Origin: Phenylobacterium sp.
GTDB lineage: Bacteria > Pseudomonadota > Alphaproteobacteria > Caulobacterales > Caulobacteraceae
Length of the DNA stretch: 50,336 bases
NCBI RefSeq assembly: GCF_030693805.1
Contig: NZ_JAUXZW010000415.1
Coordinates: 1 to 50,336, forward strand
Direction: 5' to 3'
Under the pieces are notes generated by a model. That model worked only from the letters and a program-made list of their open reading frames with translations, searched no databases and had not been told where the DNA came from. The translations under genes and the position numbers were made by a program. Below are positions 34,827 to 42,359 of this stretch, piece by piece (position 1 is the stretch's first letter; each line of letters begins with the position of its first letter).

Positions 34827-35576
34827 GTGACCGCTGCGACAGTCAAATCGACGGAACGCGGCTTCGCCATCCTGGAGATGTTCGATCGTGAACGTCGCCC
34901 GCTTTCGCTGAGGGATATCTGCGCTGAACTGGGTTATGCGCCGTCCAGTGGATTGAGTATCCTGAAGAGCCTCGTCACTCTTGGATATTTAGATTTCGAC
35001 TCCAAGACCCATACTTATCTGCCCACTATGAGAATTTCTTATCTTGGTCGTTGGGTTGAAGATGTTCTTTTTGGCGATGGGCAGCTTATCCGGATGATGG
35101 AGCGGCTTCATTCCTCGACTGGCCGGATCATCATACTCGGCACTCAGAGCGGCCTGTATGCACAATGGGTGCATGTGGTGGCGGGTCAGTCATCGCTGAA
35201 CTTCATCGCGCCGCCCGGGACCTTGCGGCCGCTGACGTCCTCGGGCGTGGGCCTGATGTTGCTGAGCGGCTACACGGACGTCGAGATCGAAAAGATCTGC
35301 AGGCAGATCAACTATTTCAACAGCGAGGAACGGGTCGAATACGAGACCGTGCTGAGGACCATCGAGGATGTTCGCCGCAACGGCTACGCGCTGACCATCG
35401 ATACCCCGCTGCCAGGGGGAAGTCTGTTGTCGGTGGCGGTGCCGGGGGTCTGGAATCATCGCCGACTCGCGATCGGCATGCCGTTGGCGACCAGCAGCGT
35501 GCACGAGCAGCTTGAGCCTGCGCTGGGCATGTTGCGCATGGAAATCGCCAGCCTGGGCGCCCAGGCTGCGCCCTGA
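34827..35576 (+). CDS. IclR-family transcriptional regulator
   Basis: 249 residues from the GTG at 34827, preceded by GGGGAGGGAG. The frame extends far upstream but over the dioxygenase gene, so that part is not coding. Residues 1-65 are the winged helix-turn-helix (STERGFAILEMFDRERRPL, SSGLSILKSLVTLGY) and the rest the IclR effector domain. The first 350 bases have noticeably more A and T than the neighbours, hinting at recent acquisition. It is divergent from the LigB gene and probably controls it, with an aromatic effector. Confidence 0.9.
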   Translation: MTAATVKSTERGFAILEMFDRERRPLSLRDICAELGYAPSSGLSILKSLVTLGYLDFDSKTHTYLPTMRISYLGRWVEDVLFGDGQLIRMMERLHSSTGRIIILGTQSGLYAQWVHVVAGQSSLNFIAPPGTLRPLTSSGVGLMLLSGYTDVEIEKICRQINYFNSEERVEYETVLRTIEDVRRNGYALTIDTPLPGGSLLSVAVPGVWNHRRLAIGMPLATSSVHEQLEPALGMLRMEIASLGAQAAP

Positions 35577-35646
35577 AGACCATGATCTTGCGCCGGCTGC
35601 GCACGGAGTTTTGCATTTGCCGTCTGACCGGGGCAGTTCTGTCGAG

Positions 35647-36246
35647 ATGGACGACGCCGATATCAGAGCCGGAGGATCCAAACCGGGCGCGCGCGGTCGC
35701 GACCGGCGACTGGGCCGCGCCGACTGGATGGCGGCCGGCCAGGCGCTGCTGATCGAAGGCGGCGTCAGGGCGCTTCGGCTGGCGGCGCTGACCGCGCGGC
35801 TGAAGGTTTCGTCGGGCAGCTTCTACCATCATTTCCGCGACATGGACGAGTTCCTGGGCGCGCTCGCCGACGACTACAGCGCCGAGCAGATCGAGCGGCT
35901 GATCGATGAGATCAGTCGTGAGACGCAGGACCCCCTGGATCGCCTGCGCCTGCTCGCCCGCCGAACCTGGCGCAGCGAGCTCATGCGACTGGACGGGGCC
36001 ATGCGTGTCTGGGCCGCCTCCGACCCGCGAGCGGCTCAGGCGCTCAAGCGCTCGGAGGGCGTGGTGCTGGCGTTCATGAGTGAAGCGTTCCGGGTCGCTG
36101 GCTTCGATGACGCCGCGGCGACGATGCGCGCGCGGCTGTTCACCTCGCTCCAGGTCGCCCACCTGCTGTCCCTGTCGGACGCCGAGTCTTGGCAGATGCG
36201 CCGCGAGGTGTTCGTCCTGCTGACGGCGCTGCCCGCCAAGCGTTAG
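35647..36246 (+). CDS. TetR/AcrR-family transcriptional regulator
   Basis: 199 residues from the ATG at 35647, 71 bases after the IclR stop. A longer reading from 35512 overlaps the IclR gene and lacks a site. The helix-turn-helix is seen as LRLAALTARLKVSSGSFYHHF. The ligand-binding half is all-helical and not recognised further. Its stop codon shares two bases with the stop of the convergent SnoaL-like gene. Confidence 0.86.
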   Translation: MDDADIRAGGSKPGARGRDRRLGRADWMAAGQALLIEGGVRALRLAALTARLKVSSGSFYHHFRDMDEFLGALADDYSAEQIERLIDEISRETQDPLDRLRLLARRTWRSELMRLDGAMRVWAASDPRAAQALKRSEGVVLAFMSEAFRVAGFDDAAATMRARLFTSLQVAHLLSLSDAESWQMRREVFVLLTALPAKR

Positions 36247-36617
36247 GCGGGCTTGGGAGGTCGCGGGAACATCGCCTTGGGGTCGATGTATTCCTCGATG
36301 CGCACGATGTGCTCGCCGCGGGTGGTGACGATCAGGCAGACCGGGAGACGCTCGAAGCCGCCGCCGGCGGCGAAGCTGCCTGACAGCAGGTGCTGCTGCA
36401 CGAATCCGTCGGCGGTCTGCAGGCGTCGGACGTCGCCGCACTTGAGCGCGCTCAGCGACCCGAAGAACTGGCGCACGCCCTTCATCGCCCCGGCGCGGTC
36501 GGTCTCAAGCTGGTCGAAGCTGTGCCAGACCGTAGCGTCCTGGGCGTAAAGCGTGTCGAACGCGTCCGCGTCGAGGGTGTCGAAGGCGCGCGTCAGGCGC
36601 TCGGCGATTTCGGTCAT
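36243..36617 (-). CDS. SnoaL-like / NTF2-fold polyketide-cyclase-type protein
   Basis: 124 residues. The pattern of an N-terminal helix (LTRAFDTLDADAFDTLYAQDATVWHSFD) followed by strands ending with TRGEHIVRIEEYIDP is that of the nuclear transport factor 2/SnoaL-like family. Members are small isomerases, hydratases or dehydratases of cyclic compounds. It lies 27 bases downstream of a phytanoyl-CoA-dioxygenase-like gene in the same direction, so it probably works in the same pathway. Confidence 0.87.
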   Translation of the reverse strand: MTEIAERLTRAFDTLDADAFDTLYAQDATVWHSFDQLETDRAGAMKGVRQFFGSLSALKCGDVRRLQTADGFVQQHLLSGSFAAGGGFERLPVCLIVTTRGEHIVRIEEYIDPKAMFPRPPKPA

Positions 36618-36644
36618 CGGCGGTTTCCCAGAAAGCAGAGCGCC

Positions 36645-37409
36645 TCAGCGCGAGCGCAGGTCGGTGGTTGCGCGAGGGCGTTCGAAGCCGAGCAGTTCGG
36701 CGACCCTCGGCGTCAGTTCGTCCCGCTTCGCGCGCGGGATCAAGGCCGGCCAGGGCCGCTGGGTGACGATGAACGGGCGGACGTAGTAGGCGAACAAGCC
36801 GGTGCGGGTCTCGGCGTCGGTGACGTTGGCCCCGGTCTGGTGCCAGACGCGGCCATCCATGGCGAACAGCGAGCCGGCACGGCAGACGATGGGCTGTGCC
36901 TCGTCGTAGTCGCCGTTCCACTTCGGACCGTGATCACGCTTGTGGCTGCCTGGGATGTAGCGCGTGCCGCCGTTCTGCGGCGTGAAGTCGTCCAGCGCCC
37001 AGCCGATGTTGAACGCCATGGCGTAGGGCGGCCAGGGGCTGGGCAGGAAGCCCTGATCGGCGTGCATCCCCATCCGTCCCGACCCCGGAGCGGTGCGGTT
37101 GCCGCTGAAGTTGGACAGGCGGAAGTCCGCGCCAAGCGCGTGCTCCACCAACGCCAGGGCCAGTGGATGCTCCACCAAGCTGCGCATCACCTCGCTGCGC
37201 GGCGCCAGGTCGACGATGCGGATATTGCGGTCGTCCGGATCGTAGTGGAACCCGGTGAGCTGGGCGCCCGTGGCGCGATCGGCGGCGATCAGCTGATCCA
37301 CAGCGTCGCGCGCCGCTGCCAGCTCTGCGGCCGACAGAACGTCAGGCGCGACGACCACGCCATGCTCGTCCAATTCGGCCAGCATCGCCGCGAGTGTTCC
37401 CGTCGGCAT
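36645..37409 (-). CDS. phytanoyl-CoA dioxygenase (PhyH)-family protein
   Basis: 254 residues from the ATG at 37409 with a strong GGGAGGAT site. The jelly-roll 2-oxoglutarate/Fe(II) oxygenase motifs are present: HAD in GMHADQGFLPSPW, the distal His in DGRVWHQTGAN and the 2-oxoglutarate-binding Arg in ETRTGLFAYY. It should hydroxylate an unknown substrate. It is divergent from a second PhyH gene of similar size, with 94 bases between the start codons. Confidence 0.9.
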   Translation of the reverse strand: MPTGTLAAMLAELDEHGVVVAPDVLSAAELAAARDAVDQLIAADRATGAQLTGFHYDPDDRNIRIVDLAPRSEVMRSLVEHPLALALVEHALGADFRLSNFSGNRTAPGSGRMGMHADQGFLPSPWPPYAMAFNIGWALDDFTPQNGGTRYIPGSHKRDHGPKWNGDYDEAQPIVCRAGSLFAMDGRVWHQTGANVTDAETRTGLFAYYVRPFIVTQRPWPALIPRAKRDELTPRVAELLGFERPRATTDLRSR

Positions 37410-37444
37410 CGGGCGATCCTCCCTGTTGGTTCGCTTGAGCATAG

Positions 37445-37460
37445 GATAAGTTATGTTATC
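37445..37460. promoter_or_regulatory. palindrome between the divergent PhyH genes
   Basis: GATAA-N6-TTATC, a perfect 5-bp inverted repeat in an AT-rich island (37440-37462) within a GC-rich region. It lies centrally between the two start codons (37409 and 37504) and could let one regulator, IclR, TetR or GntR from this island, control both. Confidence 0.4.
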
Positions 37461-37503
37461 GTTCCGGGTAAAGCCGTCGCGAGCGGCACGCGGGAGGAAT
37501 GTA

Positions 37504-38334
37504 ATGACACTGGTCGAAGCCGCGCCGGCGCGCCTGCCTGCCGCGACGCGCGATCCCCAACAAGCCGAACGCGACCTGAAGCAGCACGGCGTGTGCATTG
37601 TCGAAGGCCTGCTGCAGGGCGCGGATCTGCAGCGTGCGCGCGACGCGCTGTACCATGCGGCCGAGACCGATCCCGGCCGCGGCAAGGGGCCCCGCATCCG
37701 GCTCGACTATGGGCCCGAGAGCAACCAGCGCGTCTGGAACCTGCTGAACCGGGACCGAGTGTTCGGCGATCTCGCCCAACACCCGCTGGCTATGCGCCTG
37801 CTGCGCTCGGTGATCGGGTGGCCGGCGCTGCTATCGAACATCTCGGCCAACATCACCGAGCCTGGCGGTGGCGACAGTTACGTGCACTGCGACCAGCAAT
37901 ACATGCCGGAACCCTGGAGTGGGCCGCAGGGGATTAACTTCGTCTGGTGCCTGGACGATTTCACGCCGGACAACGGCGCGACGATGATGGCGCCCGGCAG
38001 CCATCTGGAAAACCGGGCTCCACGCCCTGACGACGCCGCCACGGCGCATGCGCCGCTGGTCGCGCCTGCCGGTTCTCTCTGCGCGTTCGAGGGGCGGGTC
38101 TGGCACAAGACCGGCGTCAACATCACCGCCGACGAGCGCCGCGCCGGGATCTTCGCCTGGTACACCCTGCCGATCTATCGCCAGCAGGAGAACTGGTACC
38201 TGTCGCTGAACCCGACGGTGCTGCAGTTCGCCTCGCCGACCCTGCTGGAACTGCTGGGCTATCAGACCAAGGGGTTTGGCCTGGTCAACGGCCTGCCGCC
38301 GCTCTGGCGCGAAGAGCACGCCACGCCGAACTAG
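37504..38334 (+). CDS. phytanoyl-CoA dioxygenase (PhyH)-family protein
   Basis: 276 residues from the ATG at 37504 with GGGAGGAAT upstream; a reading from 37453 lacks a site. The Fe(II) ligands are HCD in YVHCDQQYMPEPW and the distal His in EGRVWHKTGVN, with the Arg in DERRAGIFAWY for 2-oxoglutarate. The shared WCLDDFTPDNGAT/WALDDFTPQNGGT segment shows that it and its divergent neighbour are homologues, but they differ clearly elsewhere, so two substrates or two successive steps are likely. Confidence 0.9.
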   Translation: MTLVEAAPARLPAATRDPQQAERDLKQHGVCIVEGLLQGADLQRARDALYHAAETDPGRGKGPRIRLDYGPESNQRVWNLLNRDRVFGDLAQHPLAMRLLRSVIGWPALLSNISANITEPGGGDSYVHCDQQYMPEPWSGPQGINFVWCLDDFTPDNGATMMAPGSHLENRAPRPDDAATAHAPLVAPAGSLCAFEGRVWHKTGVNITADERRAGIFAWYTLPIYRQQENWYLSLNPTVLQFASPTLLELLGYQTKGFGLVNGLPPLWREEHATPN

Positions 38335-38379
38335 GACGAGACGGGCGGCTGCTCGCACCGCCCGCATCCGCTGAGAGGC

Positions 38380-39654
38380 TCAGGCGTCCTGCAGCTCGTC
38401 GTAGAGCTCGTGGGCCTCGGCTTCCAGTTCGTGACGGATGTAGCTCGGGAACATGTCGTTGATCGGCGCGTAGTCCTTCAGCACTTCACGCGCGACGGTG
38501 ACCTTGTGGACTTCGGTCGGGCCGTCGGCGAGGCCGACGTGGAACGAGTTGATCACCAGCTCGGCGAACGGCATCTCGTGGCTGATGCCCAGCGAGCCGT
38601 GGATTTGCAGGGCGCGCGCGGCGATATCGTGCAGCAGCTTGGGCATGGCGGCCTTGACCGCTGCGACGTTCTTGCGGATCGCCTTCCAGTCGTTCCCCTG
38701 GTCAGCCAGCCATGCGGTCTCCAGGATCAACAGGCGGAACTGACGAAGCTCTGTCCAGGAGTCGGCGATCTTCTCCTGCACCATCTGCTTCTTGGAGAGC
38801 TGCTCGCCCTTGGTGAAGCGGGAGACGGCGCGTTCGCACATCATCTCGAAAGCGCGTGTGGCCTGCGCCAGGGTCCGCATGGCGTGGTGCATGCGCCCGC
38901 CGCCCAAACGCACCTGGGCGACGACGAAGGCGTCGCCTCGGCCGCCCAGCATATTCTCGGCCGGCACGCGCACATTGGTCCAGCGGACGTGGCCGTGCGT
39001 GTCTTCCGGTTCGCCGTAGAAGCCGTAGTTGCGGACGATCTCGATGCCGGGGGTGTCGGCCGGGACGATGAACATCGACATCCGCCGGTAGGGGGCCGCG
39101 TCAGGGTCGGTGACAACCATGACGATGTAGAAGCTGGCGAAGCGGGCGTTGGAGGCGAACCACTTGTCGCCGTTGATCACCCATTCGTCGCCGTCGCGCA
39201 CGGCGCTTGCGGCGAGCACCAGCGGATCGGCGCCGCCCTGTGGCTCGGTCATCGAGAAGCACGAAACGATATCGTTGTTGAGCAGGGGCTCGAGGAACGT
39301 CTTCTTCTGCTCGGGCGTGCCGTAATGGGCGAGGATCTCGGAGTTGCCGGTGTCGGGCGCCTGCGAACCGAACACGATCGGCCCGAAGCGCGAGCGGCCG
39401 AACTTTTCGTTCATCAAGGCGAGCTTGAGCTGGCCGTAGCCCTTGCCGCCCAGCTCGGGGCCGAGGTGGCAGGCCCACAGGCCGCGGTCCTTGACCTTCT
39501 GCTGCAGCGGCCTGACCAGGCGCTTGAACTCAGGCGCGTGGATGTCCCACTGGCTGCCCAGAAGCACGTCGAGCGGTTCGACCTCCTCGCGCACGAAGGT
39601 GTCGATCCAGTCGAGCTCGGGCTGGAACTCGGGATCGTTCGAGAAACTCCACAT
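38380..39654 (-). CDS. acyl-CoA dehydrogenase family protein
   Basis: 424 residues from the ATG at 39654 (MWSFSNDPEF); the longer reading to 39756 would contain the operator palindrome. FAD-binding features are FSMTEPQGGADP and NGDKWFASNA, and the C-terminus has ALQIHGSLGISHE and DGPTEVHKVTVARE, as in the ACAD10/ACAD11-like subgroup. It oxidises an acyl-CoA to the enoyl-CoA, passing electrons to ETF. A GntR regulator lies just upstream on the same strand. Confidence 0.92.
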   Translation of the reverse strand: MWSFSNDPEFQPELDWIDTFVREEVEPLDVLLGSQWDIHAPEFKRLVRPLQQKVKDRGLWACHLGPELGGKGYGQLKLALMNEKFGRSRFGPIVFGSQAPDTGNSEILAHYGTPEQKKTFLEPLLNNDIVSCFSMTEPQGGADPLVLAASAVRDGDEWVINGDKWFASNARFASFYIVMVVTDPDAAPYRRMSMFIVPADTPGIEIVRNYGFYGEPEDTHGHVRWTNVRVPAENMLGGRGDAFVVAQVRLGGGRMHHAMRTLAQATRAFEMMCERAVSRFTKGEQLSKKQMVQEKIADSWTELRQFRLLILETAWLADQGNDWKAIRKNVAAVKAAMPKLLHDIAARALQIHGSLGISHEMPFAELVINSFHVGLADGPTEVHKVTVAREVLKDYAPINDMFPSYIRHELEAEAHELYDELQDA

Positions 39655-39730
39655 GGTCTGGCTCCGGGCGGCTGAGGAATGATGCGGCGTTGAAGACCCG
39701 CGTCGCGAGTAAGTCAAGATTGTGAATGAT

Positions 39731-39743
39731 ATTGTCCGACAAT
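39731..39743. promoter_or_regulatory. GntR-type operator upstream of the acyl-CoA dehydrogenase gene
   Basis: ATTGTC-C-GACAAT, a perfect 13-bp palindrome, 77 bases before the acyl-CoA dehydrogenase start and 56 bases past the stop of the GntR gene. TTGTCNGACAA-like palindromes are known operators of FCD-type GntR proteins, the class of the adjacent regulator. The surrounding bases are AT-rich, as expected of a promoter. Confidence 0.6.
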
Positions 39744-39798
39744 CTGGCACGCCCATGACGCCGCGGTCTGCGCCGGTGGTCAGGCCTGCGCGACCGGG

Positions 39799-40455
39799 TC
39801 AGTCCTCCGGCGCGAACGCATCGTCGGGCAGCCCATCCAGGTCGCCCAACAGACGCCGCGTCCGGGCCCGTCCGATCGCCTCGGCGGCCTGGGCGTCGCC
39901 GCGCAGCACGGCGTCGTGCAGGTCGCGATAGAGGTCGAAGCGCTCGCGCTCGTATTCAAAGTCGTACTGCCGAAACTGGGTGCGCGTCAGGTGCAGGTCG
40001 GTGTTGGGCAGCACGCGGGCGAGTTCGCGATTTCCGCCGATGTCGATCAGCACCCGGTAATAGGCGTTGCGCGCCTGCACCCGGTCGCGCAGGCCGGCCA
40101 GATCGCGGGAGGCCTGCAGAAGCTCATAGGCGTTGCGCAGCGCCGCCCGGGCGCCCGGCTGATCGATGTTCTCCGCCGCCAGCCGCGCCATCAGCCCGTT
40201 CAGCACCTCCGACACGACGATGATGTTGCGCGCGGCCCTGCGCGACAGCATCCGGATCGAGGCGCCCTTGTTGCGGGTGATCTGCACGACGCCGGCGGCT
40301 TCCAGCCGGCTCAGCGCCTCGCGCACCGCGCCGCGGCTGGCCTGGTAGCGCTCCATCAAGTCGGCCTCGATCAGGCGTTGGCCGGGGGAGAAGCGACCTT
40401 CGTACAGCCCGTCCATGATGTGACGGGCGAGGATGTCGTGGGGACTGACGCTCAT
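39799..40455 (-). CDS. GntR-family (FCD subfamily) transcriptional regulator
   Basis: 218 residues from the ATG at 40455 (MSVSPHDILARHIMDG); the ORF continues upstream without an adequate start. The winged helix-turn-helix is visible in RLIEADLMERYQASRGAVREALSRLEAAG, followed by the FCD effector domain (about 75-210). It precedes an acyl-CoA dehydrogenase gene with a matching palindrome in between, so it probably represses that gene until an acyl or aromatic acid binds. Confidence 0.92.
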   Translation of the reverse strand: MSVSPHDILARHIMDGLYEGRFSPGQRLIEADLMERYQASRGAVREALSRLEAAGVVQITRNKGASIRMLSRRAARNIIVVSEVLNGLMARLAAENIDQPGARAALRNAYELLQASRDLAGLRDRVQARNAYYRVLIDIGGNRELARVLPNTDLHLTRTQFRQYDFEYERERFDLYRDLHDAVLRGDAQAAEAIGRARTRRLLGDLDGLPDDAFAPED

Positions 40456-40728
40456 GCGGTAATCTGCGGTTCCAGGCACATCGCGGGCAATAGCGCCGAT
40501 CGACGTCCGCGTCATGCGCGTGCAGGTTGGCGCGCGGCGCCAGAGTTCGGGGGCGCGGTGTTCAGGGGCGGCGCCGATGTGGATGGTGTTTGGCCGCGAC
40601 GCGCCGCGGCCCAGGTTGGCGGCGGCCGTCGCCATCGGCATCCTGCACAACTTGCTGGCCTTCACCTTCAACACCGTGGTGTCGCCCTGACGATCAACAT
40701 GGTGGCCGGGCTGTTCTGAACGACCGAC
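40456..40728. other. 273-bp stretch without a convincing gene
   Basis: A 37-codon frame starting at the ATG at 40577 and ending at 40690 encodes a hydrophobic peptide (VAIGILHNLLAFTFN). It has no obvious ribosome binding site and no family that I recognise, so it could be a small membrane protein or a gene remnant. Nothing else was seen. Confidence 0.3.
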
Positions 40729-41043
40729 CTAGTCGAGCCGGGCGATCAGCGCCTTGAGTTCCGCAGAGACAGGACAGGTGCGCAGCATTTCGCGCAGACG
40801 CTCCTCAACGGCAGCCTGGCGCTGTCCGGCCAGGCCGTCGTGCTGATCGATCTTCGGGGACGAGATCTGCGACTCACGTAAATGCGGCGAGTAGAAGCGA
40901 TCATAGGTCTTGGGTTCGACCTCCGTCATCAAGATGTCGAGCATATGACTTATGTCCACGCCGGGCTCTGGCGGTGGATCGGAGCAGACGCGCCGCCATA
41001 ATTCAGCAAGCTCTGCATAGATGATCTCATCGCGGCCCGTCAT
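40729..41043 (-). CDS. hypothetical protein, small and helical
   Basis: 104 residues from the ATG at 41043, with AAGGACAGG upstream; an in-frame ATG 20 codons earlier is less likely. The sequence is charged, with no membrane segment or cysteine motif, and begins MTGRDEIIYAELAELWRR. A stretch about 60-75 (KIDQHDGLAGQRQAAV) looks helical. A weak sigma-EcfG-like match (GGAAC-N17-GGTT) lies upstream at 41075-41100. No function can be assigned. Confidence 0.6.
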   Translation of the reverse strand: MTGRDEIIYAELAELWRRVCSDPPPEPGVDISHMLDILMTEVEPKTYDRFYSPHLRESQISSPKIDQHDGLAGQRQAAVEERLREMLRTCPVSAELKALIARLD

Positions 41044-41178
41044 GCGCCTGTCCTTCGCAACCTCAGGGCCAGACCAACCGCAGGGCGCAACCAAGAGTTC
41101 CATCGTCGTGGACTTTCTGCGCTTCTAATTGATCTTGGGCCGTCGAATCAGACTGCGGCGGCGCAGCACAAATGAATG

Positions 41179-41189
41179 CTGCAGTGCAG
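41179..41189. promoter_or_regulatory. CTGC-N3-GCAG palindrome before the GT4 gene
   Basis: CTGCAGTGCAG lies 96 bases before the glycosyltransferase ATG. CTGC-N3-GCAG is the TGC-rich motif I recall for PhaR, the regulator of polyhydroxyalkanoate storage in Paracoccus and Rhodobacter. The same motif in the other orientation occurs at 48476-48486 before the patatin gene. Binding is inference. Confidence 0.3.
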
Positions 41190-41285
41190 GGAACCTGCTC
41201 GCGCGTTCGGAATTCGGATTAGTGGGGAGGCGCGGGCGCGACTCCACCCGCCTTCCGGATCACCCTGCATTGAAGGAGCGCCGCC

Positions 41286-42350
41286 ATGAGAATCGCCCAG
41301 GTGTCACCGCTGTACGAGGCGGTCCCTCCGAAGCTCTACGGCGGCACCGAGCGCGTCGTCGCCTATCTCACCGACGCGCTGGTCGATCTCGGTCACGATG
41401 TGACCCTGTTCGCCAGCGCCGACGCGCAGACCTCAGCGAAGCTTGCCGCCGTGCGTGATCAGGCGATCCGACTGGACCCCGCGCCGCTGAAATCCGATCT
41501 CGCCGCGCACATGTCGATGCTGGACGCGGTGCGCCGCCGGGCGGATGAGTTCGACATCATCCACTTCCACACCGACATCCTCCATTTCCCGTTCTTCGAG
41601 GCGCTGGCGGGCAAGACCCTGACCACCCTGCACGGCCGCCTTGACCTCAAGGACCTGCCGCCCGTTTACGCGCGATGGAGCCGGTATCCGCTGGTCTCGA
41701 TCAGCGACGACCAGCGCCGACCGCTGCCGGACGCAAGCTGGATGGGCACGGTGCATCACGGCGTGCCGGGGCAGGGGTATGACCTGCAGCCCGATAGCGA
41801 CGGCTACCTGGCGTTTCTCGGCCGCATCTCGCCCGAGAAGCGCCCCGACCGCGCCATCGCCATCGCCACCCAGCTCGGCCGACGGCTGAAGATGGCCGCC
41901 AAGATCGACGCCGCCGACGCCGCCTACTATCGCGAGGAGATCGAGCCGCTGATCCGCGACAACCCGCTTGTCGAGTTCGTGGGTGAGATCTCAGACCAGC
42001 AGAAGTCCGCCTTCCTGGGCGGCGCAGACGCGCTGTTGTTCCCCATCGACTGGCCCGAACCGTTCGGCCTGGTGATGATCGAGTCCATGGCCTGCGGCAC
42101 GCCGGTGATCGCCTTTAAATGCGGCTCGGTGCCGGAGATCGTCGAGGACGGCGTGACCGGCTTCGTCGTGGACTCGCTGGAGGCGGCGCTTGACGCCGTG
42201 CGTCGGCTGCCGACGCTGAACCGGCGCGAAATCCGCCGGCGTTTCGAACTGCGGTTCTCGTCCATGGCGATGGCGCGCCGCTATACGGCTCTGTATGAGG
42301 AACTTGCCGCCTCCCCTCGACTGGAAGCCCCCAGGGCGCTCGTGATGTGA
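41286..42350 (+). CDS. glycosyltransferase family 4 protein
   Basis: 354 residues, GT-B fold. The N-terminal domain begins MRIAQVSPLYEAVPPKLYGG, with TERVVAYLTDALVDLGHDV after it. The C-terminal half has the donor-binding E-x7-E pattern in EPFGLVMIESMACGTPVIAF. The protein most resembles glycosyltransferases found next to glycogen-debranching-type genes. It is followed by such a gene after 9 bases and is likely to be in an operon with it. Donor and acceptor are unknown. Confidence 0.92.
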   Translation: MRIAQVSPLYEAVPPKLYGGTERVVAYLTDALVDLGHDVTLFASADAQTSAKLAAVRDQAIRLDPAPLKSDLAAHMSMLDAVRRRADEFDIIHFHTDILHFPFFEALAGKTLTTLHGRLDLKDLPPVYARWSRYPLVSISDDQRRPLPDASWMGTVHHGVPGQGYDLQPDSDGYLAFLGRISPEKRPDRAIAIATQLGRRLKMAAKIDAADAAYYREEIEPLIRDNPLVEFVGEISDQQKSAFLGGADALLFPIDWPEPFGLVMIESMACGTPVIAFKCGSVPEIVEDGVTGFVVDSLEAALDAVRRLPTLNRREIRRRFELRFSSMAMARRYTALYEELAASPRLEAPRALVM

Positions 42351-42359
42351 GTTGAACGC

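Noticed and set aside
40577-40690. 37-residue hydrophobic ORF
   Set aside because: No ribosome binding site and no known family, so not called as a gene.
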